Program-made: the position numbers and the translations under genes
Notes under the pieces: model-generated
What the model saw: the letters and a program-made list of their open reading frames with translations, nothing else
What the model was told of the DNA's origin: nothing
The model's database searches: none
From: Maricurvus nonylphenolicus
Lineage (GTDB): Bacteria > Pseudomonadota > Gammaproteobacteria > Pseudomonadales > Cellvibrionaceae
Assembly: GCF_042854845.1 (NCBI RefSeq)
Contig: NZ_AP031498.1
Location: 3,224,001 to 3,288,000 of the forward strand
Direction: 5' to 3'
Length of the DNA stretch: 64,000 nucleotides
Shown: piece by piece, positions 1 through 8,146 of the stretch
Position numbering within the stretch: position 1 is the stretch's first letter
How the letters are laid out: every line of letters starts with the position of its first letter

Positions 1-294
1 GCGCAACTGTTTATAGAAACCAACAAGGATCACGCTCAACAGCTGCGCGAAAGCTGGCATAAACGGGATTTCGTAGATCTACAAAGCCGCGCACATGATA
101 TCAAAGGCGCAGCGGCCAACCTTGAAGGCCAAGCGTTAAGAAACAGCGCGCAGATGCTTGAACAGGCCGCCAAATCTGAAGATACCTCCGCACTGGAAAC
201 CTCAGTAGAAACATTAATTGCGAAGCTTGATGAATTCCTGGTCGCACTTAACAGTGCGACGAAAGAGGTATCAATGTCAGATCAAATATCTTAG
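1..294 (+). CDS. Histidine phosphotransfer (Hpt) domain, C-terminal part of a larger protein
   Basis: Frame 1 is open from the window edge and ends in TAG at 292-294, giving 97 residues. Residues 31-36 read AHDIKG, the Hpt signature in which the His accepts a phosphoryl group from a receiver domain; a helical AAANLE and a second amphipathic helix follow, as in the four-helix Hpt bundle. It is therefore the end of either a hybrid sensor kinase or a small phosphotransfer protein in a multistep phosphorelay. The N-terminus lies outside the window, so the two cannot be told apart. Confidence 0.8.
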   Translation, partial: AQLFIETNKDHAQQLRESWHKRDFVDLQSRAHDIKGAAANLEGQALRNSAQMLEQAAKSEDTSALETSVETLIAKLDEFLVALNSATKEVSMSDQIS

Positions 295-726
295 CCATAC
301 TACGTGGAAAGGATCTCTACCCTACTTTAAGAGGTTGAATCCATACGCCGCATGATTTGTGCAGTACATTGTGAGCACGCATCGCGATGAGTTTCAGAAC
401 CTTCATTTACCTTGCTGAAATTCGGGCCAATAATAGTAGCCCGAGAGCGCCTAACACTCGGTACGAAGAACAACTAAAGATACATTTGGGTAGAAAATAA
501 CCCACCCGCAAGGCTATTAATGGGTGCGAAGTGTTAACAATGAAATTCTGTTGTGGCTCTCACTGATTACTAGTAAATACTGAGCTTTCAGCCTCAGCCA
601 TAAGAACTTATAAAGAGGAACCAATGCATTGAAGCCTGATGCAGCCCTCAGGAGAACAGCCGACAAACTCCGCCACAAGACCGATCCAACTAATAAAAAG
701 AAGGCTAAGGACAGCTAACTACCAGA
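295..726. other. Intergenic stretch without a supported gene
   Basis: No reading frame here has both convincing length and a ribosome-binding site. A 33-codon frame from ATG at 639 to TAA at 738-740 exists but resembles nothing recognised. A weak inverted pair (TGGGT / ACCCA around 486-503) is present. The stretch may be the debris of older genes in an accessory patch. Confidence 0.4.
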
Positions 727-939
727 CTATGACTCGATAATATCAGCAAGATTATCACCGCATCGGTCAACAAATTTGTGGTATTGCCCTTTGGTTAAAA
801 ACAGCCGATGTAATTTCGGGTCGTCCTGCCTACCTTTATTTAGATTCTCTTTTTGGTCGAAGGCACATCTAACCAACTTTAGGCTAGTCAAATCAATCTC
901 GACAAAATAACGGGTATCGCCATTCTCTATCTTTACCAT
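727..939 (-). CDS. Small conserved-looking hypothetical protein (70 aa)
   Basis: The 70-residue product is soluble and charged, with no signal peptide or membrane segment. It starts with MVKIENGDTRYFVEIDL and contains the segment HRLFLTKGQYHKFVDRCG. I believe similar small proteins of unknown function occur in other gammaproteobacteria, but I cannot name a family. The ATG at 937-939 is preceded 4-5 bases upstream by a G-run (CTGGGGG) that can serve as Shine-Dalgarno sequence. It sits at the edge of the accessory patch and reads in the same direction as the next two genes. Function unknown. Confidence 0.55.
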   Translation of the reverse strand: MVKIENGDTRYFVEIDLTSLKLVRCAFDQKENLNKGRQDDPKLHRLFLTKGQYHKFVDRCGDNLADIIES

Positions 940-1025
940 ATTACCCCCAGATTTCCTTATGTTGACTTGATAAATTCACTTACATTTTCCTTCGCATAAA
1001 ATGCTGCCCATATTCTTCAACCAAG

Positions 1026-1048
1026 CCTTTGGGCCTGCCCCCAATATT
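1026..1048 (-). repeat. Short GC-rich repeat, copy 1 of 3
   Basis: Plus-strand sequence begins CCTTTGGGCCTGCCCCCAA and ends ATATT. It matches copies at 1557-1579 and 1679-1702; the shared core is CCTTTGGnGyCTGCCCCCAA. This copy lies downstream of the 149-aa secreted protein gene. Confidence 0.6.
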
Positions 1049-1104
1049 CCAGGCTAGAGCACGTAGATCACGTATTTTAGACCGGATCGAAATTGAGCAC
1101 TTTG

Positions 1105-1554
1105 TTAAGGCGCTGGGCACTTATCGTCATGAAGCCTTATATACATAGATCCACGTAAGGAGCACCCATCATTACTCACTATACAGTGCTGAATATGAAA
1201 TAGCTCTGGCTTACTTTCGCTAAATTGATGATCCTTACTAATGGTTATCCTATGCTCTGACCCATCCTGCCCCTCTGAGTACCATAAACCAGAAGGACCT
1301 TTTACAGAAATTACTACTTCTCTTTTAGTTTCAAGTATTGAGTGATACCTATATTTAAATTCTATCCTTCCAGAAACCCATCTAATTTCTTGATTGGTTA
1401 GCTTCAACTTGCAAGGGATCTTACTTGAAACAGAATTTACACTTCCGTAGTAGCAAGGATTAGAACAATACTCGCCCACAAAGTCCTCTGAAGCGCTGAA
1501 TGAGAGTTGGGGATATAAAAGCATCACAAATAGAGTAAAATAAAATGCTTTCAT
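1105..1554 (-). CDS. Secreted cysteine-containing hypothetical protein (149 aa)
   Basis: The product has a clear signal peptide (MKAFYFTLFVMLLYPQLSFSA, cleavage likely near residue 21). The mature domain has several cysteines (CSNPCYYG near its start, HIQHC and DKC near the end) that suggest disulfides in the periplasm or outside. No family was recognised. The frame is open to an upstream ATG at 1701, but only the ATG at 1552-1554 gives a signal peptide and it has AAAGG just upstream, so I use that start. The stop TAA sits inside a GCGCCTTAACAAAG motif that resembles the outer repeat of an integron attC site. Function unknown. Confidence 0.6.
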   Translation of the reverse strand: MKAFYFTLFVMLLYPQLSFSASEDFVGEYCSNPCYYGSVNSVSSKIPCKLKLTNQEIRWVSGRIEFKYRYHSILETKREVVISVKGPSGLWYSEGQDGSEHRITISKDHQFSESKPELFHIQHCIVSNDGCSLRGSMYIRLHDDKCPAP

Positions 1555-1556
1555 AA

Positions 1557-1579
1557 CCTTTGGGGTCTGCCCCATTATT
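1557..1579 (-). repeat. Short GC-rich repeat, copy 2 of 3
   Basis: Plus-strand CCTTTGGGGTCTGCCCCATT, immediately upstream of the ATG of the 149-aa gene, so on the minus strand it supplies the AAAGG ahead of the start. GGGGTCTGCCCC is nearly self-complementary. Confidence 0.6.
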
Positions 1580-1678
1580 CTGTGCCCTAATTTAACTCCT
1601 CCTTTTTGAAAATGCCTTAAGAATTTATTCATTCCTTGAACGCCTTTATACAGCTTGCAAAAAGAGCCTTGGAGGGAA

Positions 1679-1702
1679 CCTTTGGAGTCTGCCCCCAACA
1701 TT
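1679..1702 (-). repeat. Short GC-rich repeat, copy 3 of 3
   Basis: Plus-strand CCTTTGGAGTCTGCCCCCAA, in direct orientation with copy 2 about 120 bases away. It directly abuts the attC-like site at 1702-1772. Confidence 0.6.
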
Positions 1703-1772
1703 TTTAACGCCTAGCTCATCGGAAAAATGGGAGCGCAGCGAGTATTTTGTCAGGTGCAGCTACTTGTTAGCC
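1702..1772 (-). other. attC-like imperfect palindrome (possible integron cassette boundary)
   Basis: Read on the minus strand, the 71-bp segment opens with GGCTAACA and closes with GGCGTTAAAA, the spacing and polarity of the outer repeats of an attC recombination site. Inner arms TAGCT and AGCTA pair, and a further AAAAT/ATTTT pairing lies around a CGCTGCGCTC loop. The stop codon of the DUF695 gene lies inside it, as is usual for cassette genes. Both outer 7-mers deviate from the strict consensus by one base and no integrase gene is in the window, so this is a degenerate or fossil site at best. Confidence 0.4.
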
Positions 1773-2251
1773 GCTTTTGCGAAGTCATTTAATAGCCTTG
1801 TGAAATCTTCCCATTCCGCATCCTGATAGAAGTTAATTTCTACAGGGTAGCGCGGATGGTTGCTCAAAGCTTTGTTAAAAGACTCCAAGAACAATTCTTG
1901 GTCGTTTATGTAATAAACTAACTCTTTCAGATTATTGCCGGTACGGCTATATACATGACGAAGTACTTGATCATTTTCAATTTGATCTTCGATGACATCC
2001 TCAAGTGTTATCATTCTTTGGTTTTCGTCGCTTAAGGGCATTCCATTATTTGAGGAGCCATCGTATTTCCAAGATATGACCGCTAACCATGACAAGTTTG
2101 ATCTGGTCGTTTCTTCCGGGAGCTCATTGACGAATTTGTAGATTACGGGCGACCCGTTTTCGTAAACGCGGCCTATTATTCCTTTTTCTTCTTCAGCATT
2201 CGTTGTCACGGAAAACAATATCCCTATAAGTGTTGCGATTACTTTTTTCAT
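1760..2251 (-). CDS. Exported DUF695-like protein (163 aa)
   Basis: An N-terminal signal peptide (MKKVIATLIGILFSVTTNA) is followed by a single domain. Its YKFVNELP, VISWKYDG, VYSRTGNNLKELVYYI and HPRYPVEINFYQD segments look like the DUF695 family, whose function is unknown. The protein is predicted to be periplasmic. It is flanked downstream by the attC-like palindrome, and the last codons (Ala-Asn-Lys-stop) lie within it, so the gene may be a former integron cassette. A TTAGCC just upstream of the ATG resembles a cassette start but is imperfect. Confidence 0.65.
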   Translation of the reverse strand: MKKVIATLIGILFSVTTNAEEEKGIIGRVYENGSPVIYKFVNELPEETTRSNLSWLAVISWKYDGSSNNGMPLSDENQRMITLEDVIEDQIENDQVLRHVYSRTGNNLKELVYYINDQELFLESFNKALSNHPRYPVEINFYQDAEWEDFTRLLNDFAKAANK

Positions 2252-2457
2252 ACGGCTAATAGCTTATTCTGTGTCTTAATGACGTCACCATGACGTATAA
2301 CTCCAAAACAACACCCCCAACCTAAATCAATTTACCCACCTTTTCAACAGCTCACCTGCTAGCGCCCACTAACTGTCGTAATTAATCACGTCGCCAAAGG
2401 TTTCTAAGTTTTTTTTTGCAGCACGTCACTCACGTGCCACAAAACCCCAAAATAAAA

Positions 2458-2485
2458 AGCCGCAAGAACAAACGCTCTTGCGGCT
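2458..2485 (-). terminator. Rho-independent terminator of the NIF3-like gene
   Basis: Perfect 10-bp stem AGCCGCAAGA / TCTTGCGGCT with an 8-base loop. On the minus strand it is followed by TTTTTATTTT. It lies 29 bases past the stop of the gene at 2514-2831. Confidence 0.85.
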
Positions 2486-2513
2486 CAATTAAAATACAAG
2501 CAGCTCGAAAGAA

Positions 2514-2831
2514 TTAGATCGCCACCGACTCCAACCGCCAAACATCATAGGCCGGTTCTTCATAGGGGTGGGCTTTAATCAACTCACAGACAACCTTTTC
2601 AATCAGGTTGTCTTCACACACCATTTCCACCTTGTATTCGGCTACGGTTTCAACTTTGCCCTGCTGGCCGATAAAAGGCTGACTGCCATCCAGGGGACGG
2701 AACTGGCCCTGCCCCAAGGTTTGCCAGCAGCAGCTGTCGTAGTCGCCGATTCGGCCGGCACCTGCAGTAAAGACGGCTGTCTTTACTGCTTCAAGATGGG
2801 TTTCGGGAACGTAGAAACACAGTTTGTACAT
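2514..2831 (-). CDS. NIF3-like (YqfO-type) small domain protein
   Basis: The product of 105 residues matches the compact domain inserted in, or standing apart from, NIF3/YbgI/YqfO proteins: MYKLCFYVPETHLEAVKTA at the start, GRIGDYDSCCWQT, and HPYEEPAYDVWRL at the end. The domain is structurally related to PII/CutA-like folds, and its precise role is unsettled. The ATG at 2829-2831 is favoured over the GTG one codon upstream because AGAGGA lies seven bases before it. It is downstream of serA (20-base gap) in the same direction and ends in a strong terminator, so it closes a serA transcript. Confidence 0.75.
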   Translation of the reverse strand: MYKLCFYVPETHLEAVKTAVFTAGAGRIGDYDSCCWQTLGQGQFRPLDGSQPFIGQQGKVETVAEYKVEMVCEDNLIEKVVCELIKAHPYEEPAYDVWRLESVAI

Positions 2832-2850
2832 CACTGCTTCCTCTGTGGGT

Positions 2851-4038
2851 TTAGTCCAACAGGCGGACGTTTATCACATGCTCTACTTCGGCGATAGCCT
2901 GCATTACCGCATCGGTAGGCTTTCCGGCAACGTCGATAATATTGTAGGCAATATCACCGCGGCTTTTGTTTACCATATCGATAACGTTAACTTCGTTTTC
3001 GGTGAAGACAGACAATACATTACCCAATACACCGGAGACATTATCGTTACTGAAGGTGATACGGTAACCTTCGGCACGGGCCATATTGATGACGGGATAG
3101 TTAACGGAGTTTTTGATATTACCGTTATGTAAATAATCCATCAGCTGGTCGGCGGCCATTACTGCGCAGTTTTCTTCTGCTTCAGCGGTACTGGCGCCAA
3201 TATGCGGCATGGCGATAACGTCTTTACGGTTTAACAGGCAAGGCTCGGGGAAATCGCAGATATACTGCTTCAGACCTTTGCCGCATTCCTGGTAGCTATT
3301 GAGGCTAGTCACCACCGCATCGGCATCAACAATGGCATCACGGGCAAAGTTCAATAATATCGCACCGGGCTTAACCGCCTGTAAGGATTCGCTGTTGATC
3401 ATATGACGGGTAGGTTCAATCGCTGGCACATGCAGGGTAATGAAATCGGCACGGCCCAACAGGGATTGCAGGTTTTCCATACGCTCAACCTGGCTTGGCA
3501 AGCGCCACGCAGCTTCTACCGACAACGCCGGGTCAAAGCCGACCACATTCATACCCATCGCCAGTGCCATCTCGGCCACCATGGAGCCAATTGCGCCCAA
3601 GCCAACGACGCCCAAAGTACGACCGTAGAGTTCATTACCGGCAAAGCGTTTCTTTTCTTTTTCCAGCAGTTTGCCCATTTCACCGGCATCGGTCATATGG
3701 GTGAGTTCCTGAACATAATCCAGGCCACCGACGATATCGCGCGAACCTAACAGCAAGCCAGCCATAACCAGTTCTTTTACTGCATTGGCATTAGCGCCCG
3801 GAGTGTTGAATACCACAACACCTTTTTTGGTGTAGTCGTCGACGGGAATATTGTTTACACCGGCACCGGCGCGGGCGATACATTTTACGGATTCAGGCAG
3901 GGTTTCATCGTGAAGCTTGTGGCTGCGTAACAGCACAGCATCGGGGCTGCCAATATCGCTGCCGACTTCGTAGTCGCCACGGGGGAAACGGTCGAGGCCT
4001 TTAACAGAAATTTGGTTGAAGGTTTTTACTTTATACAT
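2851..4038 (-). CDS. serA: D-3-phosphoglycerate dehydrogenase
   Basis: SerA oxidises 3-phosphoglycerate with NAD to 3-phosphohydroxypyruvate, the first step of serine synthesis, in the cytoplasm. The 395-residue protein shows the substrate segment ARAGAGVNNIP (about residues 70-80), the NAD-binding GRTLGVVGLGAIGSMVAE (about 140-157), the catalytic region MPHIGASTAEAEENCA (about 278-293) and a C-terminal ACT domain (about 325-395, ending INVRLLD), which in the family binds serine for feedback control. The length fits the ACT-bearing short form. The next step, serC, is encoded just upstream. SerA enzymes of pseudomonads can also reduce 2-oxoglutarate to D-2-hydroxyglutarate, relevant to the neighbouring lysine operon. 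Confidence 0.92.
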   Translation of the reverse strand: MYKVKTFNQISVKGLDRFPRGDYEVGSDIGSPDAVLLRSHKLHDETLPESVKCIARAGAGVNNIPVDDYTKKGVVVFNTPGANANAVKELVMAGLLLGSRDIVGGLDYVQELTHMTDAGEMGKLLEKEKKRFAGNELYGRTLGVVGLGAIGSMVAEMALAMGMNVVGFDPALSVEAAWRLPSQVERMENLQSLLGRADFITLHVPAIEPTRHMINSESLQAVKPGAILLNFARDAIVDADAVVTSLNSYQECGKGLKQYICDFPEPCLLNRKDVIAMPHIGASTAEAEENCAVMAADQLMDYLHNGNIKNSVNYPVINMARAEGYRITFSNDNVSGVLGNVLSVFTENEVNVIDMVNKSRGDIAYNIIDVAGKPTDAVMQAIAEVEHVINVRLLD

Positions 4039-4055
4039 CTTACTATCCTTATCTG

Positions 4056-4143
4056 GTACTCATTCAGAAATACCCACCATTTCTGGATTCCCGCTTTTGC
4101 GGGAATGGCATTAATAAGGTATTACCGAATTTCTGAATAGTAC
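4056..4143. repeat. Nested inverted repeat containing a REP-like palindrome
   Basis: Outer arms GTACTCATTCAGAAAT (4056-4071) and ATTTCTGAATAGTAC (4129-4143) are inverted repeats with a one-base bulge. They enclose a REP-like hairpin ATTCCCGC TTTT GCGGGAAT (4087-4106). The same REP core recurs at 13127-13203 and, degraded, at 34527-34553. It fills the serC-serA gap and may also act as transcript-end or mRNA-stabilising structure. Confidence 0.75.
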
Positions 4144-4251
4144 TTAGTTATTATTGTTTTCTTAGCGATGTGAGTTTTACGTCGCCAGCCCTCCCCTTCT
4201 TACCTCTCAACATCAAGAGGTTGGGCTGGCGACGGAAGTGTTAGCACACCA

Positions 4252-5367
4252 TTAAGCGGTTACCTGCTCATAGGCCCAGGCCAACCAAGGCATCAGTGCT
4301 TCCAGGTCGGCTTTCTCTACTGTAGCACCACCCCAAATACGCAGGCCGTCCGGCGCATCACGGTAGGCACCAATATCGTAGGCCACACCTTCGGCTTCCA
4401 GCAGCTTGGTCATTTGTTTAACCTGATCGGCGTCGGCTTTAACGGTTAGACAAATACTGGTGTTGGACAGGGTCGCTTCGTCCTCGGCCAGGAAGTCAAT
4501 CCAGTCGTTGGCATCAACAAACGCTTTTACCACGGCCAGATTGTCTTCGGACTTTTGAATGGCCGCGCTTACGCCACCCATTTCGCGTACCCAGTTTAGG
4601 GCATCCAGGTAGTCAGCCACACACATCATGGAAGGCGTATTGATGGTGGCACCTTTAAAGATACCTTCAATCAGCTTGCCTCCTTTGGTCATGCGGAAGA
4701 TTTTTGGCAACGGCCATGCTGGAGTATAAGTTTCCAAACGCTCTACAGCACGCGGGCTTAAAACCAGCATACCGTGGGCACCCTCACCGCCCAGTACTTT
4801 CTGCCAAGAGAAGGTCACCACATCCAGCTTTTCCCAAGGCATTTCCATGGCAAATACTGCCGAGGTGGCATCACAAATGGTCAAGCCTTCACGGTCGTCG
4901 GCAATCCAGTCACCGTTAGGCACTTTTACGCCAGAGGTGGTGCCATTCCAGGTAAACACCACGTCGTTGGCAAAATTCACTTCGCTCAGATTAGGCAGTA
5001 CACCGTAATCGGCGGTAATAGAACGGGCATCGTCCAGCTTTAATTGTTTAGTGATATCGCTGTACCAACCGGAACCGAAAGATTCCCAATGCACCACGTC
5101 CACTGGACGCTGGCCCAGCATGGACCACAGGGCCATTTCTACAGCACCGGTATCGGATGCCGGTACCACACCTACGCGGTAGCCTTCTGGCAGGCCCAGC
5201 AGCTCTGCGGTTTCTTCGCAACAGCGCAGCAGTGCGGTTTTACCGATAGCGGCACGGTGGGAGCGGCCCAGGGTGGACAGATCCAGGTTGTTTACATCGT
5301 AGCCCGGACGCTTGCTGCAGGGGCCGGAAGAGAAATTCGGGTTATTAGGTTTAACCTGAGGTTGCAT
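4252..5367 (-). CDS. serC: Phosphoserine aminotransferase
   Basis: A fold-type I PLP enzyme that transaminates 3-phosphohydroxypyruvate to phosphoserine. The protein opens MQPQVKPNNPNFSSGPCSKR, with the GPC/KRPGY phosphate-binding segment, and has the PLP-lysine region TFSWQKVLGGEGAHG (about residues 187-201). The 371-residue length and sequence style fit the alphaproteobacterial/Methanosarcina-type SerC rather than the E. coli type. The ATG at 5365-5367 has GAGGA six bases upstream; the frame extends further upstream but without family similarity. serA lies 213 bases downstream in the same orientation beyond a REP-containing repeat. Members of this transaminase class could also act on other amino acids, but serine synthesis is the simplest role. 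Confidence 0.88.
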   Translation of the reverse strand: MQPQVKPNNPNFSSGPCSKRPGYDVNNLDLSTLGRSHRAAIGKTALLRCCEETAELLGLPEGYRVGVVPASDTGAVEMALWSMLGQRPVDVVHWESFGSGWYSDITKQLKLDDARSITADYGVLPNLSEVNFANDVVFTWNGTTSGVKVPNGDWIADDREGLTICDATSAVFAMEMPWEKLDVVTFSWQKVLGGEGAHGMLVLSPRAVERLETYTPAWPLPKIFRMTKGGKLIEGIFKGATINTPSMMCVADYLDALNWVREMGGVSAAIQKSEDNLAVVKAFVDANDWIDFLAEDEATLSNTSICLTVKADADQVKQMTKLLEAEGVAYDIGAYRDAPDGLRIWGGATVEKADLEALMPWLAWAYEQVTA

Positions 5368-5522
5368 GGATATCCTCAATATATCAAAAACGCAGAAAAC
5401 ACCGGCAGACCGCCCGGCTCCGTTAAGCATTCACATGTAGGCCATCTGAATGCGGTAAAGCGGGTCATTATGCCAGTAATAGAGAGGTTGGGCTATGTGG
5501 CGAAACCGCCAAAACTGATCAT

Positions 5523-7049
5523 TTATAAATCAAATTGTATGCCCTGTGCCAGCGGGAGGTCGCCACCGTAGTTAATTGTATTGGTGGCACGACGCATATA
5601 GTTTTTCCAGGCATCGGAACCGGATTCTCTACCGCCGCCGGTATCCTTCTCGCCACCAAAGGCGCCGCCAATCTCTGCCCCCGACGTGCCGATATTGGCA
5701 TTGGCGATACCACAATCAGAGCCTGCCGCAGAGAGGAAGGTTTCCACCTCACCGATATCCTGACTAAAGATGGCAGAAGACAATCCCTGAGTGACCCCGT
5801 TATGTAAGGCAATGGCCTCTTCCAGGGTATCGTAACTGAGAATATACAGAATCGGGGCGAAGGTTTCGGCTTCAACAATGGCGGTTTGTCCTGGCATATC
5901 GACCAGGGCTGGAGAGACATACACTCCGCCGTAGGGCACGCCATCACTTAAACGCTCACCGCCGTAGAGTAATTTTCCGCCCTGCTGCTGTGCGGCTTTT
6001 ACAGCCCCCTGCATGGCTTGCCAGGCTTGCTCATTGACCAAGGGGCCAAGCAGATTATGCTCACTGCGCGGATCACCGATGGATAAGCTTTTATAGGCTT
6101 TGATTAAACTGTCAATCAGCTGCTGCTTAACAGAGTGATGTACGATCAGCCGCCGCAAACTGGTACAGCGCTGACCGGTTGTGCCCACCGCTGAAAATAC
6201 AATGGCGCGCAACGCCAGGGATAAATCCGCTGCCGGTGTAACTACCATGGCGTTATTGCCACCCAGCTCCAATAAACTCCGCCCCAAACGCGCGGCAACC
6301 ACCTGAGCCACCTCCCGCCCCATGGGGATTGAGCCTGTGGCAGACACTAAGGGAAACGCCCGCTGGCGGGTTAAATAATCCCCCACCTCACGATCACCCA
6401 AAATCACAGCACTGAGGTCTTGCGGGCAATCCTCTACATCACGCTGTGCTATCGCCAATAAATGCTGCATGGCCAATGCACACTGGGGTGTTTGTTCCGA
6501 GGGTTTCCAGGCCAGCGTATTACCACATACCAAGGCCAGGGTGGCATTCCAGGCCCATACCGCCATGGGGAAATTAAACGCTGAAATAATTAAACACGGA
6601 CCCAAAGGGTGCCACTGTTCCATCATCCGATGCTGGGGGCGCTCACTGGCAATGGTTAAACCGTGCAGCTGGCGCGACAAACCGACAGCAAAGTCGCAGA
6701 TATCAATCACCTCCTGCACTTCACCTAAAGATTCCTGCAGGGTTTTACCCGCTTCCAAGGTTATTAATTCCGCCAATTCTTCTTTATGTTCGCGGACACG
6801 ATCACCAAAACAGCGAACCAGTTCACCGCGCTTGGGCGCAGGTACCAACCGCCACTGTTCAAATGCAGCCTGTAAACGCGCTATCACCCTGTCACACACT
6901 TCCGGGGTTGCTGCCTGGCTGTGTACTTGGGTGCGGCCATCAATAGGTGATGTCGACAGCATAGGTTTACCATCAGACACCAGAGTATCACTATCTATAA
7001 CCGCTGCTGCAAAGGTACCATCGTCCTGAAGAAACTGAAGATTAAGCAT
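5523..7049 (-). CDS. amaB: Delta1-piperideine-6-carboxylate dehydrogenase (ALDH7-type)
   Basis: The 508-residue aldehyde dehydrogenase oxidises the open form of piperideine-6-carboxylate (2-aminoadipate semialdehyde) to 2-aminoadipate. Visible ALDH landmarks are ISAFNFPMAVWAWN (cofactor region), GNTLAWKPSEQTP, SIPMGREVAQ, LELGGNN with the general-base Glu, and GQRCTSLRR with the nucleophile Cys. The overall sequence resembles ALDH7A1/AmaB. ATG at 7047-7049 has AGGGG six bases upstream. It follows the lysine dehydrogenase-like gene by eight bases, and that gene overlaps the DUF1338 gene, so the three form one operon converting lysine towards 2-hydroxyglutarate. Confidence 0.85.
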   Translation of the reverse strand: MLNLQFLQDDGTFAAAVIDSDTLVSDGKPMLSTSPIDGRTQVHSQAATPEVCDRVIARLQAAFEQWRLVPAPKRGELVRCFGDRVREHKEELAELITLEAGKTLQESLGEVQEVIDICDFAVGLSRQLHGLTIASERPQHRMMEQWHPLGPCLIISAFNFPMAVWAWNATLALVCGNTLAWKPSEQTPQCALAMQHLLAIAQRDVEDCPQDLSAVILGDREVGDYLTRQRAFPLVSATGSIPMGREVAQVVAARLGRSLLELGGNNAMVVTPAADLSLALRAIVFSAVGTTGQRCTSLRRLIVHHSVKQQLIDSLIKAYKSLSIGDPRSEHNLLGPLVNEQAWQAMQGAVKAAQQQGGKLLYGGERLSDGVPYGGVYVSPALVDMPGQTAIVEAETFAPILYILSYDTLEEAIALHNGVTQGLSSAIFSQDIGEVETFLSAAGSDCGIANANIGTSGAEIGGAFGGEKDTGGGRESGSDAWKNYMRRATNTINYGGDLPLAQGIQFDL

Positions 7050-7057
7050 ATGAGCCC

Positions 7058-8146
7058 CTATTGCTGGTAATAAGCACCAAATGGATTATCCAAAAACATT
7101 TGCAGGCTTATCTGTTCCTGTTTCACAAACCCCTGATCGGGCAGCTGGCCTTCGGCATGTAAATCAATTGCTACACAGGCACTGGCCGCAGTGGTGATTT
7201 GGATAGAACTCCAGTGCTCCCCAAGGATGCGGCGATCATAAATTTTTCGTGCATCACTGATCTGGGTGAACTGGCCGTGTTTTTGCCCGGTCACCGAGAC
7301 AAAAATCAACACCACATCCTGACGGGTAATAGGGATGGCCATTTCCAGAATTTGTTTTAACAACGCTCGTCGATCATGTTTACCCAACTCTAGGCCATTG
7401 ACTAAAAAGTCCGCCAAGTATTGATGTCCCTGATAACGCACGGTTTTGTAATTTAAGTTTTCCACTTTACCTTGTAGAGTTTCACATAGAGTTCCCAAGC
7501 CGCCGGAGGTATTAAACGCTTCGTACTCCTTGCCATCCAGAGAGAACTTTTCCAATCCTTCCAGTGGCTGCACTTCTATCAACTGCCCTTCTTTTAACAC
7601 CTCACAGGGATTGCAGTATTCATTAATCAAGCCATCGGTAGACCAGGTTAAGTTGTACATCATTTTATTGGTGGGGTATTGAGGTAAGGCACCGACACGC
7701 ATTTTTAAGGTATCAATGGCATCAAACTGTTGAGCCAATGAATGGGCCAAAATACCAATAAACCCCGGCGCCAATCCACATTGCGGCAGAAATATCTGGC
7801 CTACTTTGGCCTTATCAGCAAGCTTGCGAATAATGCGTGTGGTTTCAACGTCTTCGGTTAAGTCAAAATAACTGACACCTGACCGCAAAGCGGTTCTGGC
7901 AATTGAACAATTCAAATCGAAGGAACAGGCCGAGACAACAGCCCACTGCCCGGCCAAGGATTTCTCTAGCGCAGACTCATCATGAACATCGATAATACCG
8001 GTAGCGACATCACTGTATCGCTGTACCCGCTGTAGCGCGGTGGAATCCCTATCCAGCAACGTCACCTGATAACGACCACATTCATGTAACAACTTCGCGA
8101 TACTGGCCCCAATTTTCCCCGCCCCAATAATGGTAATTTTCTTCAT
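7058..8146 (-). CDS. Saccharopine dehydrogenase-family protein, probable L-lysine 6-dehydrogenase
   Basis: The 362-residue protein starts with a Rossmann fold (KKITIIGAGKIGASIAKLL) and carries the saccharopine dehydrogenase-type C-terminal domain (LPQCGLAPGFIGILAH, NTSGGLGTLCETL). Members of this form include L-lysine epsilon-dehydrogenases, which deaminate the epsilon-amino group of lysine with NAD(P) to give piperideine-6-carboxylate. The following gene oxidises exactly that product, which supports this assignment over a true saccharopine enzyme. Its ATG overlaps the stop of the DUF1338 gene as ATGA, so translation is probably coupled. The specificity itself is inferred from context. Confidence 0.75.
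   Translation of the reverse strand: MKKITIIGAGKIGASIAKLLHECGRYQVTLLDRDSTALQRVQRYSDVATGIIDVHDESALEKSLAGQWAVVSACSFDLNCSIARTALRSGVSYFDLTEDVETTRIIRKLADKAKVGQIFLPQCGLAPGFIGILAHSLAQQFDAIDTLKMRVGALPQYPTNKMMYNLTWSTDGLINEYCNPCEVLKEGQLIEVQPLEGLEKFSLDGKEYEAFNTSGGLGTLCETLQGKVENLNYKTVRYQGHQYLADFLVNGLELGKHDRRALLKQILEMAIPITRQDVVLIFVSVTGQKHGQFTQISDARKIYDRRILGEHWSSIQITTAASACVAIDLHAEGQLPDQGFVKQEQISLQMFLDNPFGAYYQQ

Noticed and set aside
446..541. Possible second attC (CCTAACACT ... AAGTGTTAAC)
   Set aside because: Only seven bases pair and the outer repeat does not fit GTTRRRY; no cassette gene adjoins it.
1555..1701. Upstream extension of the 149-aa protein to 198 residues
   Set aside because: The extension is translated repeat sequence and would bury the signal peptide; the inner ATG has its own ribosome-binding site.
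5044..5571. 175-codon plus-strand frame across the serC start
   Set aside because: It runs antisense to serC and amaB, and its translation shows no domain features.
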